From: Sphaerotilus montanus
GTDB taxonomy: Bacteria > Pseudomonadota > Gammaproteobacteria > Burkholderiales > Burkholderiaceae_C
DNA length: 64,000 nt
Direction of reading: 5' to 3'
Assembly (NCBI RefSeq): GCF_013410775.1
Contig: NZ_JACCFH010000001.1
Span: forward strand, 3,720,001-3,784,000
Positions within the stretch are counted from its first letter, which is position 1, and the number at the start of each line of letters is the position of its first letter. A program made the position numbers and the translations under genes. This document shows, piece by piece, positions 56,431-64,000 of the stretch. The notes under the pieces were generated by a model. The model had not been told where the DNA came from and searched no databases. It was given only the letters and a program-made list of their open reading frames with translations.

Positions 56431-57183
56431 GTGGCTGACAACGCGAAACGCATTCCCCGCCACGTCGCTGTCGTGATGGATGGCAACGGCCGCTGGGCCA
56501 ACAAGCGCCTGATGCCGCGCATCGTCGGCCACAAGTACGGTGTGGATGCGCTCATCGGCTGCATCAACACCTGTGCCGACCGTGGCATCGAGTACCTGAC
56601 GGTCTTCGCGTTCTCGTCCGAGAACTGGAAGCGCCCCGAGGACGAGGTCTCCGGTCTGATGAACCTGGTGCTGACGGCGGTGGCGAAGTACCTGGCCCGC
56701 CTGTCGGACATCGGCGTGCGCATCCAGATCATCGGTGACCGCGCGGCGGTGTCCGAGAAGGTGCGCGCAGCCTGGGAGCACGCCGAACGGGTGACTGCCG
56801 GCAACAAGCGCATCACGCTGTCGGTCGCCTTCAACTACGGCGGCCGCTGGGACATCGTGCAGGCCTGCCAGCGGGCGGTGGCCGATGGCGCGCGCGCCGA
56901 GCAGATCGACGAGGCACTGCTGTCGAAGTACATGGCGCTGGCCTATGCGCCGGATCCGGACCTGTTCATCCGCACGGGGGGCGAGGTCCGCATCTCCAAC
57001 TTCCTGCTCTGGCAGGTGGCGTACTCGGAGCTGTACTTCACCGACTGCCTGTGGCCCGACTTCGACGCGGCCGAGATCGACAAGGCCCTGGCCGACTACG
57101 CCGCCCGCGATCGCCGCTACGGTGGCGTGAAAACCGACATCTCGGCCAGCGGGCAGAAGATCACCCTGGCGCCCGACGCCTGA
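56431..57183 (+). CDS. uppS: Isoprenyl (undecaprenyl) diphosphate synthase
   Basis: cis-Prenyltransferase making the C55 lipid carrier for peptidoglycan and O-antigen. The 250 residues show PRHVAVVMDGNGRWANKR with the catalytic Asp, GHKYGVDALIGCINTCADRG, YLTVFAFSSENWKRP and DLFIRTGGEVRISNFLLWQV. The start is a GTG. cdsA follows 13 bp downstream. The isoprenoid chain comes from the pathway of ispG and dxr, also in this window. Confidence 0.97.
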   Translation: MADNAKRIPRHVAVVMDGNGRWANKRLMPRIVGHKYGVDALIGCINTCADRGIEYLTVFAFSSENWKRPEDEVSGLMNLVLTAVAKYLARLSDIGVRIQIIGDRAAVSEKVRAAWEHAERVTAGNKRITLSVAFNYGGRWDIVQACQRAVADGARAEQIDEALLSKYMALAYAPDPDLFIRTGGEVRISNFLLWQVAYSELYFTDCLWPDFDAAEIDKALADYAARDRRYGGVKTDISASGQKITLAPDA

Positions 57184-57196
57184 CCTCTCCGCTCCC

Positions 57197-58033
57197 ATGC
57201 TCAAACAGCGCATCATCACCGCAGTCCTCATGCTGCTGGTGCTACTTCCGGCGCTGTTCGCGCAGGCCGTCTGGCCGTTTGCCCTGCTGACGCTGGTGAT
57301 GATCGCCGCGGCCGGCTGGGAATGGGCCCGGCTGAATGGCTTCCCCGGTGTCTCCGCGCTGCTCACGGGCGGTGTCGTGGCCGCAGGCTCGGCGCTGCTC
57401 TGGCAGGCCGGGTGGATCGGCCACACGCCGGGCATGCTGTGGGTGCTGGCGATGCTGGTCTGGGTGCTGGGCGGTGCGCTGGTGCTCGGGCGTGGCGTCG
57501 AGGCCTGGCAGCATGTGCCCCGCGCGCTTCGCCTGCTGGGCGGCGTGCTGCTGCTCTGGCTGGCCTGGCTGGCCATCGCGGAGGGCAAGGCGCGCGGCCT
57601 GAACTTCCTGCTCTCGGTGTTCTGTCTGGTCTGGATGGCCGACATCGCCGCCTACTTCAGCGGTCGTGCCTTCGGCCGCCGCAAGCTGGCCCCGGTGATC
57701 AGCCCCGGCAAGAGCTGGGAGGGTGTCTACGGCGGCATGGCCGGTGTCCTGCTGCTGGCGCTGGCCTGGATCGCTTTTGATCAACGCGGACTTGCCGACA
57801 GTGCGAGTCTTTACACGCTGCTGCTGCAACGCTGGGGCTGGGCCGGTCTGCTGGCGTCCTGCCTGTTCCTGTCGAGTCTGAGTGTCGTCGGCGATCTCTT
57901 CGAGTCGCTGGTGAAGCGCAGTGCCGGCGCCAAGGACAGCAGCGCCTTGCTGCCCGGCCACGGCGGCGTGCTGGACCGCATCGACGCGCTCCTGCCCGTG
58001 TGTCCGCTGGCACTAGCCCTGGTACTTTCATGA
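57197..58033 (+). CDS. cdsA: Phosphatidate cytidylyltransferase
   Basis: Integral membrane enzyme making CDP-diacylglycerol, the substrate of PssA. The 278 residues contain about eight hydrophobic helices and the CdsA signature near the C-terminus (SLVKRSAGAKDSSALLPGHG continuing GVLDRIDALLP). Its last bases overlap the dxr start (ATGA), giving coupled translation. Confidence 0.95.
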   Translation: MLKQRIITAVLMLLVLLPALFAQAVWPFALLTLVMIAAAGWEWARLNGFPGVSALLTGGVVAAGSALLWQAGWIGHTPGMLWVLAMLVWVLGGALVLGRGVEAWQHVPRALRLLGGVLLLWLAWLAIAEGKARGLNFLLSVFCLVWMADIAAYFSGRAFGRRKLAPVISPGKSWEGVYGGMAGVLLLALAWIAFDQRGLADSASLYTLLLQRWGWAGLLASCLFLSSLSVVGDLFESLVKRSAGAKDSSALLPGHGGVLDRIDALLPVCPLALALVLS

Positions 58034-59265
58034 CCTTTCCTGCTTCCGCTGCCTCCGTGGCATCCGCCTCTTCCGGCACGCCGCGCCAGCGCGTGACGGT
58101 GCTCGGTTCGACCGGCTCCATCGGCACCAGCACGCTGGACGTGCTCTCGCGCCACCCCGATCGCTACGAGGTGTTCGCGCTCAGCGCGCACAGCCGCGTC
58201 GAGGAACTGGCCGAGCAGTGCCGCGTCTGGCGCCCGCGTTTCGCGGTGCTGCCGACCGCCGAACTCGGCTGTGCGCTGGTCGATCGCCTGCGCACGCTCG
58301 GCGTGTCGACCGAGGTGCTGGTCGGCCCGGCTGCACTGGAAGAGGTCGCTGCCCATCCGGACGTGGACAGCGTGATGGCTGCCATCGTCGGCGCTGCCGG
58401 CTTGCCGCCGTGTCTGGCGGCGGCCCGTGCCGGCAAGCGCCTGCTGCTGGCGAACAAGGAAGCGCTCGTCGTCGGCGGCGAGTTGTTCATGCGCGCCGTG
58501 CGCGAGGGCGGGGCGCAGCTGCTGCCGATCGACAGCGAGCACTCCGCGATCTTCCAGTGCCTGCCCGAAGACCGCGGCACCTGGGCACAGCGCATCGACC
58601 ACATCGTGCTGACGGCGTCCGGCGGCCCGTTCCGCGACCGCGACCCGAAGACCCTGCGCGACGTGACGCCGGACCAGGCCTGCGCGCACCCGAACTGGGT
58701 CATGGGCCGCAAGATTTCGGTCGATTCGGCCACGATGATGAACAAGGCGCTCGAAGTCATCGAGGCGCGCTGGCTGTTTGACCTGACCCCGCGCCAGGTG
58801 AAGGTGGTGATCCACCCTCAGAGCATCATCCATTCGATGGTGGTCTGCCGCGACGCCTCGGTGCTGGCGCAGCTCGGCACACCCGACATGCGCGTGCCGA
58901 TCGCCTATGGGCTGTCCTGGCCGGCGCGGATCGAGTCCGGCGCGTCGCAGCTCGATTTCCTGACGCTCAAGCCGCTGACCTTCGAGCCCGCGGACGCCGA
59001 GCGCTTCCCCGGTCTGCAACTGGCCTGGGCCGCGCTGGAGGGTACGCCCGGCAGCACCGCCGTGCTGAACGCGGCCAACGAGATCGCCGTCGAGGCCTTT
59101 CTGGACCGGCGCCTGCGCTTCGACCAGATCCACGCCGTCAATGCCGAGACGCTGGCGCGCATCGCTGTTCCGGCGGATGCGACGGCGTCGGTGGCGGGTC
59201 TGCTCGATCTGGATGCCTCGGCCCGCCGTCTGGCCGCTGAACTTGTCGGGCGCCACGGCGTCTGA
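58030..59265 (+). CDS. dxr: 1-deoxy-D-xylulose 5-phosphate reductoisomerase
   Basis: NADPH-dependent step from DXP to MEP in the non-mevalonate pathway. The 411 residues show VTVLGSTGSIGTSTLDVLSR, LLLANKEALVVGGELFM, LLPIDSEHSAIFQCLPED, LTASGGPFRDRDPKTL and HPNWVMGRKISVDSATMMNK. ATG 58030 overlapping cdsA is the start; the upstream in-frame start at 58000 is inside cdsA. Confidence 0.97.
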   Translation: MTFPASAASVASASSGTPRQRVTVLGSTGSIGTSTLDVLSRHPDRYEVFALSAHSRVEELAEQCRVWRPRFAVLPTAELGCALVDRLRTLGVSTEVLVGPAALEEVAAHPDVDSVMAAIVGAAGLPPCLAAARAGKRLLLANKEALVVGGELFMRAVREGGAQLLPIDSEHSAIFQCLPEDRGTWAQRIDHIVLTASGGPFRDRDPKTLRDVTPDQACAHPNWVMGRKISVDSATMMNKALEVIEARWLFDLTPRQVKVVIHPQSIIHSMVVCRDASVLAQLGTPDMRVPIAYGLSWPARIESGASQLDFLTLKPLTFEPADAERFPGLQLAWAALEGTPGSTAVLNAANEIAVEAFLDRRLRFDQIHAVNAETLARIAVPADATASVAGLLDLDASARRLAAELVGRHGV

Positions 59266-59271
59266 CCCGGC

Positions 59272-60636
59272 ATGAACACGCTGCTGGCTTTTCTCGTCAC
59301 CCTCGGGGTGCTGATCGTCGTGCACGAGTGGGGCCACTTCCGGGTGGCGCGCGCGTGCGGGGTCAAGGTGCTGAAGTTCTCGATCGGGTTCGGCCCGACG
59401 CTCTGGAAGCGGCAGATCGGCGAGACCGAATGGGCCATCAGCGCGCTGCCGCTGGGTGGGTTCGTGCGCATGCTCGACGAGCGCGAGGGACCGGTGGCAC
59501 CGGAGGAGGTGCATCGCGCGTTCAACCGCAAGACCTTGCTGCAGCGCTCGGCCGTGGTCGCCGCGGGGCCGGTGGCGAATCTGGTGCTCGCGGTGCTGCT
59601 CTACGCCGCGTCGTCCTGGATCGGCACGCAGGAACCGCGGGCCGTGATCGGCTCGCCCGCCGCGGGCAGTCTGGCTGCGCATGCCGGGCTGCAGGCGGGC
59701 GAGTGGGTGCGGCGCTGGTCGCCTGCAGACGCCGAGCAGTGGCAGGACGTGGCCTCGCTGACCGATCTGCGCTGGCAGCTCACGCGCGCCGCGCTCGACG
59801 ACCACGATCTGCGGCTGGAGGTGACCAGCAGCGGGGGCAGTGGCCGTCGCGAGGTGGTGCTGCCGCTGTCGAGCCTGGAGGCCAGTGAAGCCGATGCGGA
59901 GCTGGTGCGTCGCATCGGGCTGGTGTCGGCCTATTCGGAGCCCGTGCTGGGCGACATCAAGCCGGGTGGCCCGGCCGAACGCGCTGGTCTGCAGGCCGGT
60001 GACCGGGTGCTGCGGGTCGATGGGCGCGACGTGGTCGATGCGACGAGCCTGCGTGCGCGGATCCGTGCTTCGGGTGCCCAGGGCGAGCCGGTGCCGCAGT
60101 CCTGGCTGATCGAGCGCGCCGGGCGATCGATGGTCATCGAGATCCGGCCCGTGCGTGTCGAGGACCAGGGTGTGCAGATCGGCCGCATCGAGGCCGTTGT
60201 CGGCAGCCGGCCACAAACGGACCTCGTCACGTTGGGATTCGCTGAAGGCCTGCAGCAGGGGGCGGTGCGGACCTGGGACATGTCGATGATGTCGCTGCGC
60301 ATGTTCGGCCGCATGCTGATCGGTGAAGCATCGCTCAAGAATCTCAGCGGGCCGCTCACGATCGCCGACTATGCCGGGCAGTCCGCGGAACTCGGGCTGG
60401 CCTACTACCTCGGCTTCCTCGCCGTCGTCAGTGTCAGTCTGGGCGTCCTGAACCTGCTCCCGCTGCCCATGCTCGATGGTGGGCACCTCCTGTATTATCT
60501 GATCGAGGGTGCCATCGGTCGGCCGATCTCCGACCTCTGGACCGCCAGATTGCAACGTGGCGGTTTCATGGTGATCCTGCTCATGATGTCGCTCGCCCTC
60601 TACAACGATGTGGCCCGTTACCTGGGCCTGCACTGA
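59272..60636 (+). CDS. rseP: Site-2 intramembrane metalloprotease RseP
   Basis: Inner-membrane zinc protease that cleaves anti-sigma factors and remnant signal peptides. The 454 residues have HEWGH at 18-22, two PDZ domains in the periplasmic part (AAHAGLQAGEWVRRWSPAD and GGPAERAGLQAGDRVLRVDG) and the second metal motif NLLPLPMLDGGHLLYYLIEG. It lies 6 bp after dxr and directly before bamA, the usual order. Whether it acts on the DUF3619 protein at the start of the window is unknown. Confidence 0.95.
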   Translation: MNTLLAFLVTLGVLIVVHEWGHFRVARACGVKVLKFSIGFGPTLWKRQIGETEWAISALPLGGFVRMLDEREGPVAPEEVHRAFNRKTLLQRSAVVAAGPVANLVLAVLLYAASSWIGTQEPRAVIGSPAAGSLAAHAGLQAGEWVRRWSPADAEQWQDVASLTDLRWQLTRAALDDHDLRLEVTSSGGSGRREVVLPLSSLEASEADAELVRRIGLVSAYSEPVLGDIKPGGPAERAGLQAGDRVLRVDGRDVVDATSLRARIRASGAQGEPVPQSWLIERAGRSMVIEIRPVRVEDQGVQIGRIEAVVGSRPQTDLVTLGFAEGLQQGAVRTWDMSMMSLRMFGRMLIGEASLKNLSGPLTIADYAGQSAELGLAYYLGFLAVVSVSLGVLNLLPLPMLDGGHLLYYLIEGAIGRPISDLWTARLQRGGFMVILLMMSLALYNDVARYLGLH

Positions 60637-60640
60637 CCGC

Positions 60641-62944
60641 ATGCGCGTACCCGCCTACCACTTCGCTCTCTCTTCCCGTGCCTGTGCCGTTGCGGTGCTG
60701 GTGGCGTCCGCGGCTCTGCCCGCTCTGGCTGTACAGCCTTTCGTGATCAAGGACATCCGTGTCGAGGGTCTGCAGCGGACCGAGGCCGGCACCGTGTTCG
60801 CCGCCCTGCCGTTCCGCGTGGGCGACACGTACAGCGACGAGAAGGGCGCTGCCGCCCTGCGCGCGCTGTTCGCCACCGGTCTGTTCAAGGACGTGCGCAT
60901 CGAGGTCGAGTCGCAGGTCGCGGTCGTGGTCGTCGAGGAGCGCGCGGTCATCGCCAGCGTCGACTTCACCGGCACCAAGGAGTTCGACCGCGAGACGCTG
61001 ATCAAGGCGCTCAAGGACATCGGCGTCGGCGAAGGCCAGCCCTTCGACAAGGCCCTGGCCGACCGCGCCGAGCAGGAACTCAAGCGCCAGTACCTGACCC
61101 GCAGCCTCTATGGCGCCGAGGTGGTCACGACCATCACGCCGGTGGACCGCAACCGCGTCAACGTCACGTTCGCCGTGAGCGAAGGCGGTGTGGCGCGCAT
61201 CCGCGACATCCACATCACCGGCAACGAGGCGTTCTCCGAGGGCACGCTGCTCGGTCAGCTCGACCTGACCACGGGCGGCATGATGACCTGGTACACCAAG
61301 AGTGACCGCTACGCCCGCACCAAGCTCAACGCCGACCAGGAAACGCTGCGCGCGTGGTACCTGAACCGCGGCTACCTCGAATTCAACGTCGAGTCGACGC
61401 AGGTGGCGATCTCGCCGGACAAGCAGGACATCTCGATCACCATCAACATCAAGGAAGGCCAGCGCTACACCGTCACCGGCGTCAAGCTCACGGGTGATTT
61501 CCTGGGCAAGGAAGAAGAGTTCAAGCAACTGGTGAAGATCCGTCCCGGCGAGCCCTACCGTGCCGAAGACGTGGCCAACACCCAGAAGGCCTTCACCGAT
61601 CGCTTCGGCCTGTTCGGCTACGCCTTCGCCAAGGTGGAACTGGTGCCGCAGATCGACCGCAACACGGGCCGGGTGCAGATCGCGCTCAATGCCGATCCGG
61701 GCCGGCGTGTCTATGTGCGCCGCATCAACGTGTCGGGCAATACCCGCACCCGCGATGAAGTCATCCGCCGTGAACTGCGCCAGTTCGAATCCGCCTGGTA
61801 CGACGGCCAGCGCATCAAGCTGTCGCGGGACCGGGTCGACCGCCTGGGCTACTTCAGCGAGGTCGACGTCGACACCAACGAAGTGCCCGGCACCTTCGAC
61901 CAGGTGGACCTGACGATCAACGTCAAGGAAAAGCCCACGGGCAGCCTGATGGTCGGTGCGAATTTCTCCAGCGCGGACAAGTTCTCCTTCACCGGATCGA
62001 TCAAGCAGGACAACGTGTTCGGCTCCGGCAACTACCTGGGCATCGAGGTCAACACCAGCAAGTCGGCCCGCACGCTGGTGCTGTCGAGCGTCGATCCCTA
62101 TTTCACCCGCGACGGCATCTCGCGCTCGCTGGATGTCTACTACCGCACCAACAAGCCGCTCAACAGCCAGGGCGAGGCCTACGAACTGGTCACTCCGGGT
62201 GCCGGCATCCGTTTCGGCGTGCCGTTCTCGGACTACGACACCGTCTACTTCGGGGCTGGTGTCGAACGCACCAGCATCCGGTCGGCCACCGCGCTGCCGG
62301 AAAACTTCTACCGCTACCGCGCCACCTACGGGCAGTCGAGCACGTCGTTCCCGCTCACGCTTGGCTGGCAGCGCGATGGCCGTGACAGTGCCCTGGTGCC
62401 GACCGACGGGCGTTACCAGCGGATCAATCTGGAATGGGGCGCCTTTGGCGACACCCGCTACCTGCGCAGCAACTACCAGCTGCAGCAGTACTTCCCGATC
62501 AGCAAGAAACTGACGCTTGGCCTGAACGCCGAAATCGGTCACGGCATGGGCCTTGGCGGCCGGGCGTTTCCGATCTTCAAGAACTTCTACGGCGGCGGTC
62601 TGGGCACGGTCCGGGCGTTCGACCAGAACTCGATGGGCCCGGTGGACGTGACCGGTGCCTACATCGGTGGCACCAAGCGCATCAACCTCAACAGCGAACT
62701 CTATTTCCCGTTCCCGGGCACCGGCAACGACCGGACGCTGCGCTTCTTCGGCTACTTCGATGCGGGCAATGTCTGGGGCGACAACGAGACTCCGACCCTC
62801 GCCTCGTTCCGCACGTCGGCCGGTCTGGGCCTGTCCTGGATCTCGCCGGTCGGCCCGCTCAAACTCAGCTGGGGCCAACCCATCCGCAAGTTTGCTCAGG
62901 ATAGAATCCAACGCTTCCAGTTCCAGATCGGTACCGCATTCTGA
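60641..62944 (+). CDS. bamA: Outer membrane protein assembly factor BamA
   Basis: Central beta-barrel of the BAM complex. The 767-residue precursor has a signal peptide (CAVAVLVASAALPALA), five POTRA domains (first FVIKDIRVEGLQRTEAGTVF; later FDRETLIKALKDIGVGEGQP, RIRDIHITGNEAFSEGTLLG) and a C-terminal barrel with the VRGF-like loop LGTVRAFDQNSMGP (here VRAF) and a terminal Phe (FQIGTAF). ATG 60641 is the start; an in-frame ATG at 60608 lies within rseP. Its stop overlaps the skp start. Confidence 0.96.
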   Translation: MRVPAYHFALSSRACAVAVLVASAALPALAVQPFVIKDIRVEGLQRTEAGTVFAALPFRVGDTYSDEKGAAALRALFATGLFKDVRIEVESQVAVVVVEERAVIASVDFTGTKEFDRETLIKALKDIGVGEGQPFDKALADRAEQELKRQYLTRSLYGAEVVTTITPVDRNRVNVTFAVSEGGVARIRDIHITGNEAFSEGTLLGQLDLTTGGMMTWYTKSDRYARTKLNADQETLRAWYLNRGYLEFNVESTQVAISPDKQDISITINIKEGQRYTVTGVKLTGDFLGKEEEFKQLVKIRPGEPYRAEDVANTQKAFTDRFGLFGYAFAKVELVPQIDRNTGRVQIALNADPGRRVYVRRINVSGNTRTRDEVIRRELRQFESAWYDGQRIKLSRDRVDRLGYFSEVDVDTNEVPGTFDQVDLTINVKEKPTGSLMVGANFSSADKFSFTGSIKQDNVFGSGNYLGIEVNTSKSARTLVLSSVDPYFTRDGISRSLDVYYRTNKPLNSQGEAYELVTPGAGIRFGVPFSDYDTVYFGAGVERTSIRSATALPENFYRYRATYGQSSTSFPLTLGWQRDGRDSALVPTDGRYQRINLEWGAFGDTRYLRSNYQLQQYFPISKKLTLGLNAEIGHGMGLGGRAFPIFKNFYGGGLGTVRAFDQNSMGPVDVTGAYIGGTKRINLNSELYFPFPGTGNDRTLRFFGYFDAGNVWGDNETPTLASFRTSAGLGLSWISPVGPLKLSWGQPIRKFAQDRIQRFQFQIGTAF

Positions 62945-63501
62945 TGATGACTTCCTTCATACGTCCGTTGACCGCCAGGACCCTGCTCGCCCTCGCCACC
63001 AGCGTGGTTGCTGCAACTGCGCTGCTGGCCGCCCCGGCAGTCTCGGCGCAGGAGTTCAAGATCGGCTATGTCAACAGCGACCGCATGCTGCGCGATGCCG
63101 CCCCTGCCAAGGCCGCGCAGGCCAAGCTGGAAGTGGAATTCGGCAAGCGCGAGAAAGAACTCAACGACGCTGCGGCCCGCCTGAAGACGGCCGCCGACAA
63201 GTTCGAGAAGGACCAGGTGACGCTGGCCGAGTCCGAGCGTGGTCGCCGCCAGCGCGATCTGGTCGAGCAGGAGCGTGACCTGCAGCGCAAGCGCCGCGAG
63301 TTCCAGGAAGACCTGAACCAGCGCAAGAATGAAGAGCTGTCGGCTGTCGTGGAGCGTGCCAACCGCGTCATCAAGCAGATCTTCGACGCAGAAAAGTACG
63401 ACCTGATCCTGCAGGATCCGGTGGTCTTCGCCGGTCCGCGCGTGGACATCACCGACAAGGTGATCAAGGCGCTCAACGCCGCTCCCGCGCCGACCAAGTG
63501 A
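62944..63501 (+). CDS. skp: Periplasmic chaperone Skp/OmpH
   Basis: Trimeric holdase for unfolded outer membrane proteins. The 185-residue precursor has a signal peptide (LLALATSVVAATALLAAPAV, cleavage after SAQ or nearby), then FKIGYVNSDRMLRDAAPAKA, a long Lys/Glu/Arg-rich coiled coil (about 55-145) and the returning beta strand (KYDLILQDPVVFAGPRVDIT). It overlaps bamA by one base and lpxD by four. Confidence 0.94.
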   Translation: MMTSFIRPLTARTLLALATSVVAATALLAAPAVSAQEFKIGYVNSDRMLRDAAPAKAAQAKLEVEFGKREKELNDAAARLKTAADKFEKDQVTLAESERGRRQRDLVEQERDLQRKRREFQEDLNQRKNEELSAVVERANRVIKQIFDAEKYDLILQDPVVFAGPRVDITDKVIKALNAAPAPTK

Positions 63502-64000
63502 GCCCCGTCTTCTCCGTGCGTCTGCACGAGCTGCAGGCGGCGCTCGGGGGAGATCTGGTCTCGAACGACGGCGCCGACGCACTCGGCGAGCGCCTGATCC
63601 GGCGCATCGGTCCGCTCGACAGCGCGGATGGCACGACGATCAGCTTCCTGTCGAATCCCCGCTACCGCGCGCAACTGCAGGACACGGCCGCTGGCTGCGT
63701 CATCGTGGCGCCTGCGGTGCAGGACGGTGTCCGCGCCGGCTGTGTCGCGCTGGTCACCCCCGATCCGTACCTCTACTTTGCCCGCCTGACCCAGTGGTGG
63801 GCCGCTCGCACGCGCGCGGTCGCGCCGGTGGGCGTGCATCCCAGCGCCGTGGTGGCACCGGATGTGGTCCTCGGGGAGGGCGTTTCCATCGGGTCGCTGG
63901 CGGTGGTGGAGTCTGGTGCGGTGATCGGTCACCACGCCGTGGTCGGCGCCCATGCGTTCGTGGGCGCCGGTGTCGTCATCGGCGAGGGCAGTCGGCTGGC
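63498..64000 (+). CDS. lpxD: UDP-3-O-acylglucosamine N-acyltransferase LpxD (3' end beyond window)
   Basis: Third step of lipid A synthesis. From a GTG overlapping the skp stop, 167 codons are read before the window ends. The N-terminal uridine-binding domain is visible (TTISFLSNPRYRAQLQDTAA, GCVIVAP), followed by the start of the left-handed beta-helix of hexapeptide repeats (VHPSAVVAPDVVLGEGVSIG, GAVIGHHAVVGAHAFVGAGV). Gene order bamA-skp-lpxD supports the call. Confidence 0.93.
   Translation, partial: MSPVFSVRLHELQAALGGDLVSNDGADALGERLIRRIGPLDSADGTTISFLSNPRYRAQLQDTAAGCVIVAPAVQDGVRAGCVALVTPDPYLYFARLTQWWAARTRAVAPVGVHPSAVVAPDVVLGEGVSIGSLAVVESGAVIGHHAVVGAHAFVGAGVVIGEGSRL

Noticed and set aside
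57811-62911. Long minus-strand frames (943 and 776 codons) opposite dxr, rseP and bamA
   Set aside because: They are shadows of strongly coding plus-strand genes, with no start context or domain of their own.

Overview
The window is a GC-rich chromosomal core segment from a betaproteobacterium of the order Burkholderiales. The gene orders hfq-hflX-hflK-hflC-DUF2065-hisZ-purA, frr-uppS-cdsA-dxr-rseP-bamA-skp-lpxD and ECF sigma-DUF3619-DUF3106 point there. A Leptothrix/Sphaerotilus/Rubrivivax-like lineage is my guess from memory of protein families, not a result. Almost all of the sequence is vertically inherited housekeeping DNA; the only clear mobile element is one IS5-family insertion.

Layout. 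1-1542 (minus): ECF sigma factor, DUF3619 membrane protein and a truncated DUF3106 exported protein, as one operon. 1828-10579: branched-chain amino acid block (ilvB, ilvH, ilvC, a SAM methyltransferase, pssA, then two unlike 2-isopropylmalate synthases). In front of the first leuA lies a short leader ORF with paired rare Leu CTA codons and a perfect 10-bp intrinsic terminator, a transcription attenuator. 10705-13718: PBP7-like peptidase, IclR regulator, exported TIGR03790-like protein. 14132-19749: complete 2-oxoglutarate dehydrogenase (sucA, sucB, lpdA). 19851-25715: zapE, PP2C phosphatase, DinG/YoaA helicase, bamD, rluD. 25922-29917: scpB broken by a 1279-bp IS5-family element with intact transposase, 23/24 matching ends and a 4-bp target duplication, then an unusually long RluB. 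30014-39399: ndk, rlmN, pilW, rodZ, ispG, hisS, yfgM, bamB, der. 39475-46718: hfq, hflX, hflK, hflC, DUF2065, hisZ, purA, phosphoribosyltransferase, closed by a strong terminator. 46833-47254 (minus): three tandem tRNA-Leu(CAG) genes. 47338-49695: rnr. 49705-53062 (minus): amidase, PIN protein and Nnr with overlapping start/stop codons. 53276-64000: rpsB, tsf, pyrH, frr, uppS, cdsA, dxr, rseP, bamA, skp and the 5' part of lpxD.

How it fits together. IlvBH, IlvC and LeuA form the valine/leucine route. OdhA/OdhB/Lpd is one TCA-cycle complex. BamA, BamB, BamD, YfgM, Skp, RseP, DXR, UppS, CdsA, PssA and LpxD build and survey the cell envelope. The most checkable novelties are the leu attenuator with an apparently leaderless leader peptide, the tandem unlike leuA genes, the IS-broken scpB, the RNA structures around rpsB, and the amidase-PIN-Nnr operon. 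I saw no defence island, CRISPR array, prophage or biosynthetic cluster. Promoter calls rest on -10-like hexamers read by eye and are weak unless stated otherwise.
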